From: Fistulifera solaris
Taxonomy: Eukaryota; Bacillariophyta; Bacillariophyceae; Naviculales; Stauroneidaceae
NCBI GenBank assembly: GCA_030295235.1
Contig: AP026164.1
Coordinates: 1,984,001 to 2,048,000 of the forward strand
Length of the DNA: 64,000 bases
Direction: 5' to 3'
Every line of letters starts with the position of its first letter. Position 1 is the stretch's first letter. The notes under the pieces are model-generated. The model did not search any database. It saw nothing but the letters and a program-made list of their open reading frames with translations, and was not told the origin of the DNA. The position numbers and the translations under genes are program-made. This document shows positions 21,135 through 30,145 of the stretch, in pieces.

Positions 21135-22703
21135 CTACATTAGAAGCCGGAACGACGTATTTTCAGGTATGCAGCTTGCCGTATCATCCTCGTCGTATCC
21201 ACATATTTTTTCAATATCTACCACTGTGTGAGAGATGTCAATTACACGAGGCATACCAGGAGGTAGATTGGCTCTGCAGCCGGAAAAAGAATTCTCCTCG
21301 ACAATCCCATCAATTTTTGGCCACACTTTGGTGTTGCTCCCAAAGGTACTAAGAGAATTCATGGATAACCTTCTCTTAGCACTCGTTCGCTTCGACGCAA
21401 CGTAACTTTCCAGTTGTCGCAATGTGTGTTTGAGTCGCTGTATCTCCATTTCCTTGTCTTCGGCGTTCCTCATCGCATCCGCAGCAATCAACACAATCTG
21501 AACGGCAAGCTCCTCTTGGCGAAGAACCAAAGAGTCTATCAATTGGGCCACGTGATTTTTTCCCAACTGGCCCAGATCGGAACAATCGAGAGACGAAAAC
21601 GAATCTGACAACTCTCCGACTACTAGGGATGAATCGGATGCATACTTAGTTGATGCATTGGAAGCTGCGGAAAATTTGTCTCCACGTTTGACTCGGAAAA
21701 GGTAGTTCTTCTTCAGCTTTCGGAAGGACAGAAGTGACCCATCATCTTTCGTGGCACTGGATGCCTCCGAAATATCTTCACCGTGACAGGCAGCCAAGGG
21801 GATTCTTTTCATTCTATTCTTCTTCTTCAACCTCTGAAGAAACGTTGGTTTTAAATCAATTTCGAGTTCTCTTTCATCCGCAAGTTTTGCCATACCCAGC
21901 GTTAATTCACCGAGTGCTTTCGAAATATCATGCTGAGACTGGAGGAGCTCTGTGAGAACTCGAGCGGAATTTTTCTTAGCGCTGGACTGTCCACTGATTT
22001 CTATTTTTTCATCTAACACCGATGTTTGCGAGAAGCGAGAAGCTGACAAGTCGAATTCGGTTTGTGTTGTAGAAACCGGCGGAAACATAGCATCACTGTC
22101 ACCCTGACAGGATCCGAACTCATTCGGAGACTGCTGATCAAAAAAGAGAGAATGTTCAACACCCTTCGCAGAAGATGAGTCGAGTATCACTTCACCGCTT
22201 GTCGTAGAACGAGCACCAGAATTTCCGGCCAAAATAGCATTGATCCTAGCAGCGAGTGCTATATCGTTGAGCGTCTTGTTTCCACTGAGTATGAAGTCGA
22301 TGCGATTAGCGAGAGTGGTGTCGTCCTGACTATCCAGCTGAAAAGTTTGGCTATCGACACTAGAATGAGGAAAGCTCTGTTTTGATGGTTGCAATCGATT
22401 GGGATTGAAAGACTGTTGAAAATTTTCCCGTCTCGAAGTGAACTTTCTCAGAATTCTTTTAGAATCAATTGTTGGAGACTGTCCACCGATTTTATTCCCC
22501 TCGTCAGAATTCTCGAGATTTGTGACATCTTCAACACGGGCTTGACCAGGATGGCTCCAGGACACATCGTGCGATGCACTGCATTCAGTATACAGCGTCA
22601 TATGCGAAGCACTTCCATCAGGTGATGTCTGGGTCCCAATTTCTGTTCGGTCTATGTTAGGATCACCTTTTAACTGGCGCGAAGCATCAAGTTTTCTCCT
22701 CAT
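21135..22703 (-). CDS. Unknown coiled-coil protein with LA-xx-I repeats (paralogue B)
   Basis: 522 residues. 'SKRILRKFTSRRE' (81-93) matches the KRI block of paralogue A. Two LA-xx-I repeats follow at 127-141 ('DDTTLANRIDFILSG') and 146-160 ('NDIALAARINAILAG'). The second half differs from A: a predicted helix around 270-300, a basic patch ('LQRLKKKNRMKR'), and a coiled coil near 395-450 ('VLRQEELAVQIVLIAADAMR' onward). Function unknown. The shared N-terminal blocks with different C-termini suggest a duplicated pair that kept one binding module and changed partners, which is inference. Confidence 0.75.
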   Translation of the reverse strand: MRRKLDASRQLKGDPNIDRTEIGTQTSPDGSASHMTLYTECSASHDVSWSHPGQARVEDVTNLENSDEGNKIGGQSPTIDSKRILRKFTSRRENFQQSFNPNRLQPSKQSFPHSSVDSQTFQLDSQDDTTLANRIDFILSGNKTLNDIALAARINAILAGNSGARSTTSGEVILDSSSAKGVEHSLFFDQQSPNEFGSCQGDSDAMFPPVSTTQTEFDLSASRFSQTSVLDEKIEISGQSSAKKNSARVLTELLQSQHDISKALGELTLGMAKLADERELEIDLKPTFLQRLKKKNRMKRIPLAACHGEDISEASSATKDDGSLLSFRKLKKNYLFRVKRGDKFSAASNASTKYASDSSLVVGELSDSFSSLDCSDLGQLGKNHVAQLIDSLVLRQEELAVQIVLIAADAMRNAEDKEMEIQRLKHTLRQLESYVASKRTSAKRRLSMNSLSTFGSNTKVWPKIDGIVEENSFSGCRANLPPGMPRVIDISHTVVDIEKICGYDEDDTASCIPENTSFRLLM

Positions 22704-23747
22704 TTGAATTTGAACTTTTCTTTAGTAAGCCACCTATCGAGTTTCTTCGAAATACATTATGCAGTTTCATTCTAGCCAGATACTCGCTTGTAGTCGTTTG
22801 TAACCGTTCGATCGATTATGCTCTTGGGCAGCGATGTAATTTGCGGGAAGACACGCCCTTTTCCTACAAGTACGAGTCTCTAAACGTTGCGTGTCAAAGA
22901 AGAGGGTAATGCGAAGAATGCACCTTTCTTGTTCAAATTGCAACCTGTTCATCAACAGACCAAAACCAGCGAAGGGAAAATGTGCATTGAGCTAACGAAA
23001 ATCAACGAAAAAAAACTACGTAGTAAAAGCGAAAGATGAGTTCTCTACTCTTTTGAGGCGGGCTATAATGAATACGAGAAAGCGGGAGCGCGTCATCTTC
23101 TAAGTAATGATTTCAGAACCTGCACAGTCTCGTTCCATTACAGAAAATTGTCGGATCGGCAAGACGTCTAAGTTCTTGCAGTACTTTTACCGAACAGACC
23201 ATGGACATATTTTATGCCGAATGAACGGGGGCAATAATCAAGTATCGGATTTGCTGTACTAGTTAAAGGAGGTTTTGCGAAAACGGTCGACAGTCGACAG
23301 TCGCGCTTTGAAAATTGTGCTTGTGGCTTGTGGTCTACTGTATTTTCATTTTTAGTTAAGCTTAAAGCTTTCAAGTTGTAGTCTGGTACAAGTTACAATT
23401 GACAATCTTGACACTTGACACTTGACATGGACCATGTACAACGTAGAACAGATAACGTGACAGCTTAAAGTACCAGGTACCAGGTACCAGGTACTTTGTT
23501 ACCTGTTGCAGAGCATGGAGTAATAAATACGGAGTATTAAGAAATCATTCACGAATTGAATTTCAAAAGTTGTCTCCTCCAGATCATTGCCCTACGCCCT
23601 ACTATACCTATAACTCACGGGACACGCAGCCCAGTCCCGCCGACTCGCAAGATGATTAGACTAGCTACAGCAGTACCTGGTACGGGGTACTTGTAACTCA
23701 TAAACATCTAACGTCGTTATAGTTAGGCAATTATGAAAGTCATTTTA
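22704..23747. other. Intergenic upstream of paralogue B
   Basis: About 1 kb without a gene. It holds a tandem GGTACCA tract (23471-23494), a second GTAC site (23672-23690) and a short CTTGACA-type microrepeat near 23405-23428. Confidence 0.5.
23471..23494. repeat. Tandem TACCAGG repeat with GGTACC palindromes
   Basis: Three and a half head-to-tail 7-bp units of TACCAGG make overlapping GGTACC palindromes. Intergenic, in the upstream region of paralogue B. A regulatory role is only a guess. Confidence 0.6.
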
Positions 23748-24917
23748 CTAATGATTTCGAACATGATGAACTTGCAACTTCACGAAACGTTCCTTGCCAA
23801 ACATGTCATAATGAGAGCTCACAAAAGCGACATGAGGATGCGATGCTAAAAGCTCTCGAAGTATTGCAGGCTGACTGGGATCTACTTCCATCCAACATGT
23901 AGCTGATACATTACACCAGTAGGGTAGTTTTGCGATAATTTCGCGGATCACATCTAAGCCATCTTCCGAAAGACCCGACAGTGCTTGATGACTTTCATAG
24001 TCTTTGACTTCTTTGTCAAGTTTGTTCATGTCCGCTGAGGGGATGTAAGGTGGATTGCTAGCCACTAAATCAAATCGACGGTCAACCATAAGGTCTTGAG
24101 CAGTGCACAGCCGTGCATCGTATTGCTCCTTCCATTGACTCCCGAGTATTAGACGAGCATTTTCTTGTGAAGTTTGAACTGCCACGGGCTCCAAATCAAT
24201 CGCGGAGACTTGAAGGTAAGGAAACTTGGTGGCTAACGAGATACCAATGCACCCAGTGCCGCATCCGACATCGAGAATGTGCTGAATGGATGGGTTGTCA
24301 GATATTTCCTGTGCGACCAATTCGACCAGTTCTTCCGTTTCCGGCCGCGGGCACAAAAGGGGGGCGCGTACGAGAAAGTTGTAATCTAGAAAATCCCATT
24401 TACCGATGATATGCTGAATTGGCTCCTGTCGCTTGCGACGATGTAATTTATCGGTCAATTCTTCAGCTTCTTGCGCAGTGATCAAGCGACATGCCAGTTC
24501 CGTCAAATGCTGCGGAACTGCGTGCTGATTTGTAGCAATGGAGGCCAGATCTTTATAACCAGTTGTCCACGGTAAATCTAATATGTCCGCTAATATGTTG
24601 GTGACTGACATCATAGCTTGTTCGTCTTCGACATCTTTCAAATCGTGAATGGCTTGCTCAAGGACGAGCGCTACCGAAATACCCGACGGGTAAACGCCGC
24701 CGTCGTGAGTAACCTTTAGCGAAGTGGAAGAAGGTCTACAACAGCTTCCTTTCGACAAAAACCGCGTCCAACGTTGTCGGTGGAAAGAAACCTGACGAAA
24801 GTTCGTAGACGAAAACCCAGAGGTCAACAAGGGAAGTTGGCGACTCCGTATCAGACCACCGCTCCAGAAAAGTAGCCCGATCAGCCTTGAATTGCGTTTT
24901 CGCAAAGTAGATTGCAT
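23748..24917 (-). CDS. HEMK: PrmC/HemK-type release-factor glutamine N5-methyltransferase
   Basis: The frame is open further upstream, but the ATG at 24917 ('MQSTLRKRNSRLIGLLFW') gives a plausible organelle-targeting leader rich in Arg and Ser, for about 389 residues. The N-terminal helical domain is at about 95-175. The SAM-binding motif I is 'ILDVGCGTGCIGISLA', and the catalytic signature is 'ASNPPYIPS', which positions the glutamine of the release-factor GGQ loop. The leader and family suggest a mitochondrial or plastid enzyme modifying organellar release factors. Single exon, no frame problem. Confidence 0.9.
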   Translation of the reverse strand: MQSTLRKRNSRLIGLLFWSGGLIRSRQLPLLTSGFSSTNFRQVSFHRQRWTRFLSKGSCCRPSSTSLKVTHDGGVYPSGISVALVLEQAIHDLKDVEDEQAMMSVTNILADILDLPWTTGYKDLASIATNQHAVPQHLTELACRLITAQEAEELTDKLHRRKRQEPIQHIIGKWDFLDYNFLVRAPLLCPRPETEELVELVAQEISDNPSIQHILDVGCGTGCIGISLATKFPYLQVSAIDLEPVAVQTSQENARLILGSQWKEQYDARLCTAQDLMVDRRFDLVASNPPYIPSADMNKLDKEVKDYESHQALSGLSEDGLDVIREIIAKLPYWCNVSATCWMEVDPSQPAILRELLASHPHVAFVSSHYDMFGKERFVKLQVHHVRNH

Positions 24918-25282
24918 CTTCCTATTCAGATAGGTAATTTTATCGACAAGGCACACTACTAACAGGTATACCTGGTATTTTATTGAGTGTTTGTCGAATG
25001 GATCCAATGGTCGGCAGAAAGGCAAGCATGGAGGCGGACGAGCAACAAAAAAACCACCTATTGTCGCACCACCACTAAACAATTTGTAATTTATAACTGG
25101 TACCACTATGATAACATTTCGGATTGTTGCTAACACGGCAATGATATTTCGCCAAAAATTGACGAACGATGCCAAACAACGGTCACTTTGACGCAAACAT
25201 AAAGCATTCGCATTTTTCCACTTTGTGCCTTTCAACTTTATTATTCATTTTTCCTCGGCTGTTCTTACCAAAAAGCTAAAGA
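24918..25282. other. Divergent promoter region
   Basis: Between minus-strand HemK and the plus-strand prolyl hydroxylase. The HemK frame stays open through most of it, but without support from the family. A 'GGTATACCTGGTAT' motif lies near 24965. Confidence 0.5.
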
Positions 25283-26512
25283 ATGATGAAAGTGCTGTTG
25301 CTGTGGTTGTCATGCGTGTTCACACGAGCGCTCGAGGAACAGACGTGTCTATTGAGCAACGACGGATCGTGCCTGCCTGAGGATCTTCCTCCGATTGTGG
25401 ATGAGTATATTGACGTCGGCTTTGGTGACAGGCAACAAGTTACCGGCTCGCAAGAAACAATTGACGCAACAATGAAACAAATACATGAAATGGTTCGGTA
25501 CATGCAAGGTACCGTCATGAAGGACCCCTCTTTCGAGGAGATTAAAAATGAATGCGCCAATCGCAATGAGCTCTGTGCCTATTGGGTAAGTGAGAAGCCG
25601 TCTTATGCGATTTCTTTTGAGATCCTTGATAAGACTCACATCTATCGTTCCCATTGCGTAGGCATCGGTGGGGGAGTGCGAGGCTAATCCTAAATATATG
25701 AAAGTAACGTGTGCACCAGCTTGCTTAACATGTGATCATTTAAAGTTCGAAACACGGTGTCCGATTGATGAAGAATACTTAAAAGAAGGAATTTGGGGCC
25801 CGGGAGATCTTGATAAGATGTTCCGACGCATTGTGAACGACTACGAGAACGTGACGGTCATGTCGAGTCCTGAAATGCGCTTGGAGACATACGCGTATGA
25901 CAATCCGCCTTGGGTCGTGGTGGTGGACGACTTTTTGACAGATGAAGAGTGTCAAGCACTTATTGATTTGGGCGCAGCGAGAGGATACGAACGATCGAAA
26001 GATGTCGGGACACGGAAATTTGATGGAACGTACGGTTCGGTCGAAAGTACGGGCAGGACGAGCAGCAATGCCTGGTGCGTCGACGAGTGCTACGACGATC
26101 CCGTCGCCAAACAGGTAATAGATAAATTAGAAAAGCTCACGGGCATTCCTGATGCCAATGCCGAGTATTTGCAGATGCTCAAGTACGAAGTCTCACAACG
26201 ATACGAATCGCACCATGACTATATCATTTTCCACAACCGTCGGGCACAAGGTGTACGGATTCTGACAGCATTCCTGTATTTGAACGACGTAGAAGAGGGA
26301 GGTGGCACGCACTTTAACACGCTGGATCTTACTTGTATGCCCAAAAAGGGCGAGTTTTGCTGTGGGCCTCGGTGAAAAATGACAAGCCCCATGAGAAAGA
26401 TCGAAGGACGATGCACGAAGCTTTGCCAGTACTCAAAGGCATTAAATACGGCGCCAATGCTTGGTTCCACCAAAGAGACTTTAAAGCGCCCTTTGCTAAC
26501 AATTGCATTTAA
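25283..26512 (+). CDS. Prolyl 4-hydroxylase with ShK-like Cys domain (secreted pathway)
   Basis: Fe(II)/2-oxoglutarate dioxygenase hydroxylating proline. A signal peptide (residues 1-17) is followed by a ShKT-type Cys domain completed across a 76-nt intron (25586-25661): 'CAYWASVGECEANPKYMK' ... 'CAPACLTC'. The catalytic domain has 'RYESHHDYI' with the HxD metal ligands and, after the frame break, 'GRVLLWASV' and 'MHEALPVLKGIKYGANAWF' with the distal His and 2-oxoglutarate Lys. One A is missing from the A5 run near 26346; without it the frame ends early at 26375. It ends 'FANNCI'. The plant P4H-type ShK domain is N-terminal here rather than C-terminal. Confidence 0.9.
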
Positions 26513-26650
26513 GCAGATCGGCTACGATGATTAGGGAAAGTTATTAGGCAAAACCTTATAATGCGTTTACAGTTTGAGACATATTTAGCGCCAGATTCAA
26601 TGCAACTTGGACTATTTTAACGCTGAATATTATGTCATAAATTCACTTTT

Positions 26651-28752
26651 TTACGCTTCAGGCTGAGTATCGCCGGACTTGCTGGGGTATTCTAGCACCG
26701 CATGCTTATAAATGATATCTTTGGGAGGGTCGATTTCCGGAAGCGATCGCACTAGTTGCTGCCATTCGGCGGTGTCACGACCATTGTGGTGCCACGGTCG
26801 TACCTCCGTAGGTAATCCGTGCTCCGCCAGATGCTCCCATGCACACTCTCTCCACGAAACATCGCGATAGATTTGCGGTTTCATGCCGAAGAAGTCAATG
26901 AGCAAACGCGTTTCTCGGCATCGGAGCACCACGTTGTCCACTCGCACAAACAAACGAGCTAGAACGTAAGCGCAGGTCGGCATCACTCGGAGTTTCACGG
27001 AATATTGCGCTTGTCCATTATCGTGTAAATCGTCCTCGTATATCACGATGTCATCAAAGAAAAGGATGGGAATCGACTGATCTGTCAAAAGTTCCATCCT
27101 CATTCCCGATTCATCGAGCTCAACCCATTCCCCTCCTTCGACAGTGCCACAGTAGGGCGTACTGAATGTCCAATCGTAGTGAAATACCGACGAACTGTGC
27201 TCGTTGGTCGTAATATGTTTTCGTCGGGATTCCCACTTCTTCGCATCGCTGGACTTGATGACGTTCACACCTTGATACGGAAGACGACTCATATGTGGGA
27301 TCATACTGTGGCACTGTGCCCAGCTGTTGAGAGCAGCTGTTGCGTCCCAACTCAGCCAAACTCCATTACCTTCCAAAGCAACGTGTGCCACGTTGAAGAC
27401 CATTTCTGGGAGGCAAATTCTGCGCAAAGGCTTCGGTGTACTCGGTGATTGGGCCATTTCTTCCATAGACTCACCGTTTTCCTTGTACCAGGCTTCGTTT
27501 GCGATTGGGCCTTGACTGGTTCCGATGTAAAAACCAGCAATGGTGACACCGACAAGAGCACCTTCCCACATGATTGGCTTGGCATACTGTTCGAGCCTGG
27601 TCGATACATGTCGCTTTTTGGAGATATCGTTCGGGATGGAAGTTTGATCACTAGAGGCAACCGGCAACTCGCTGGCTGCTTCCACTTCAGGGGCCTTTTC
27701 GGCGTAACCTGCTTCATCATTCTCTTCTTCAAATACAAGAATACCTTGGGACGCTTGCATGAAAGCATCATCTTCTGGATCGCCATCCTCGTCATGTGAA
27801 TCGCCGTTTGTCTGGCGAGGACTTACGGTATCAATTCCCAAATCCTTCGCGAGAGTGCCATCCTGGTGTGACATGTCAAACAACTCCCATCCACCCCAAT
27901 AAGAGTTCGTATTTCCGACAGAAACGAAAATGCGCGGGTAGTCTCTCTGTCTGTAAGACAAAGCCATGAGCTCGTTGCGGGCAGGATGCCCGGGAGCATC
28001 AGCATTCACCTCTTCGAACGGGATATTCTCTTTACGGAGCACAGCAGCTATTTGTTCTTGATAAGACACTTGCTCCTTAGTAGTCGATTCCAATGATGTT
28101 AGGACAAGAACCTTTACAGGGCTCTGATTCTGCACAGGAACAGGATTCGCTACCTCTTGTTGAACTGGACCTGTCATGACAGTGTCCTCATCGGCGTTGG
28201 CGTTAGCTAACCGTGCTTCTTCACCCTTAGCTCTTGTTTCGCTAGCACGCTTGGCATCAGCAGAAGGAACTTCATCTTCCAGCCATGTTTCGTGAACATG
28301 GATCCAGCTGAAAGGCTGCGTCTTATCTTGCCGATACAACAAACAGGTACTCAAGCGACCGAACTGTTGCGTTTGGTTGGTGTCCATATCGCCGCTAGCA
28401 CTGTCGTCCATTTCTTGCTGCCAGGACTGCCATTCTTCGTAAGTTACGAGGAACTTGTCTCCGTCACTCCATATCAATTGTACGTTGTAAATGTCAATTT
28501 CGAAGACACGATCGTGGTAGCACCCGTATTTGTCTTCGAGATGCCCGAGAAGAATCTGCCGACCCGACAAAATTGACCATTCGGCGCCACATGCGAAAAC
28601 GAGTCGGAAAGTCGCAAACGAAGTTCTTCCTGAAGCTCCTCGAGAGCACGTGTTCCCCGAAACCATTGCACGAAGAGACCGTGTAAGTCTTCGACTTGCT
28701 CGGCACACATGCCTTCGAGCTCGGTTTTATCGAGATTTTTGAGAATTGACAT
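26651..28752 (-). CDS. TIP41: NTF2-like + SH3BGR-like + TIP41 fusion protein
   Basis: About 700 residues with three recognisable parts. Residues 1-115 look like an NTF2-like/DUF4440 domain ('LHGLFVQWFRGT' ... 'HVAPNGQFLSG' ... 'VFEIDIYNVQLIW'). Residues 213-310 resemble an SH3BGR/glutaredoxin-like thioredoxin fold ('VKVLVLTSLEST' ... 'YPRIFVS') without a CxxC. Residues 445-700 are TIP41 ('LPEMVFN', 'FHYDWTFSTPYCG', 'IYEDDLHDNG', 'VKLRVMPTCAYVLARLFVR'), a regulator of PP2A-type phosphatases in TOR signalling. One T is missing at the T4 run (28570-28573), which splits the first domain. Acidic linkers join the parts. TIP41 is normally a single-domain protein. Confidence 0.8.
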
Positions 28753-29266
28753 AATGCTTCCTGCTGTTGCGGTTTTCAACTATAGATTGGTAATGCAAAG
28801 TATCACTAAACGAAAAGGAATCAAGCTTGATTGACAATTGCCACTACGTCTTGTGCGTTCAAATAATAGCCGAGATCCGCTTGACGCTTGACGTTGCGGT
28901 CATCGATGATCCAGCATCGATGACCGCGAAAAAATGTTGGGATTTTTGGTGCTTACGGCAACGTACAGAGTAGAGACCGTTCGGCTACTTATAGTTCAGT
29001 ACTCAGCTTCAGTCGCGGTTCAGTGGACTTCTTCTCAAAAAAGCGAAAAAAGTCCACCAGTCCACCAGTGACGGGAATGCGTTTTCGTTTTAGGCGACTG
29101 CCTTGACCACTTTACATCTTACACTATAGTGACTTTTGGTGTGGCTTGCGCGGCAAAGAACTGCGCGGTCGGCGGTGACGTTGAAGTGCGACAAGTGATG
29201 ATGAATGAATAATTCTTGATCGGCATTTCCTGCTGCCAAAAGAGAAATGAACGACAAATAATCATC
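28753..29266. other. Divergent promoter region with hairpin
   Basis: Between the TIP41 fusion and the phospholipase. Holds a perfect 13-bp inverted repeat (28896-28927) and a 'GTGGACT ... AGTCCAC' pair near 29031-29058. Confidence 0.5.
28896..28927. repeat. Perfect 13-bp inverted repeat, 6-bp loop
   Basis: Arms GCGGTCATCGATG (28896-28908) and CATCGATGACCGC (28915-28927). It lies between two divergent starts, so it could be a shared operator or a hairpin. No known motif assigned. Confidence 0.7.
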
Positions 29267-30039
29267 ATGAAGAAGGTATTTTTATTCTTGACGCTCTCTT
29301 TTATCAATGCTCAAGGTCAGAAGAAAACAATCAATTTAAACGACCTGGGCGAGCTCGGCGGACTATTCGACGCTCTCTCAGGGACCTCGCAACAAGCGAA
29401 GGACGGTTCCTGTCCTCACAAATGCAAAGACGATTTGTATCCCATCCCAAAGAGAAGAATACGGCCGTATTCAAACGGCTGCAGCGTGCCTGAGAGCATG
29501 AGAAAAGGCTTGGGCGATTATTCGCATTTTGAGGTGTGCTGTGATTTGCATGACGCTTGTTATATGAGCTGTGGGGTACACAAGCCGCTGTGCGAGAGCG
29601 AATTCCAGAAGTGTATGAAACACCAATGCAAAAGCTGAAATCAAAGCGAAGAACTCAGGAATGTGAAAGTATGGCTAATTTATTCGTAACAGGTACATCT
29701 ATCTTTGGCTGTAAAGGTTACATGGAACTGCAAGATGAAGGTTGTGATTGCGTTTCCAGAATTGACGCGGAAGCTCGTGCAAAAGAATACGCGGAAGAGT
29801 TCTACGCAACCTACAACGGTACCCATGCACTGCCAGAGACTTTCACGACCCTTTATTTTGACGTTTCGCCCAAAATGAACCGAAAGGATGTGATCAAAAA
29901 GTATGGAGAGATGTTCTTTCGACTCTATAGAAAGTATCCGCATGCCATTCATGTCATTTCGCGTGATGGTAAAAGTGGAAGAAAGGAATCAAGCCATTTT
30001 CAGCCACCCTCTTCGAATGTGGTCAGCGATGAATTTTAG
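29267..30039 (+). CDS. Group XII-like secretory phospholipase A2
   Basis: Host lipid enzyme releasing sn-2 fatty acids. The chosen ATG gives the signal peptide 'MKKVFLFLTLSFINAQG'. The catalytic block 'FEVCCDLHDACYMSCG' carries the His-Asp pair and Cys framework, followed by 'CESEFQKCMKHQC' as in group XII enzymes. A single missing A at the A4 run near 29632 separates this from the rest, 'ECESMANLFVTGTSIFGCKG', where the family's later Cys residues lie. After the catalytic fold, about 80 extra residues ('YFDVSPKMNRKDVIKKYG') form an unassigned C-terminal extension. About 257 residues in all. Confidence 0.85.
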
Positions 30040-30145
30040 GCGTAGGGCGATCTACAAGAGCATCAGCAGGCGAACAAAATCTATAGTTTCGATGCGTTGA
30101 GATGGTAGAATATAATAGCAGCACTATAATAAACACTATAAATAC

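Noticed and set aside
24918-25235. Extension of PrmC/HemK to an upstream start
   Set aside because: The extra 106 codons are Cys- and hydrophobic-rich without family support, and the ATG at 24917 gives a sensible organelle leader.
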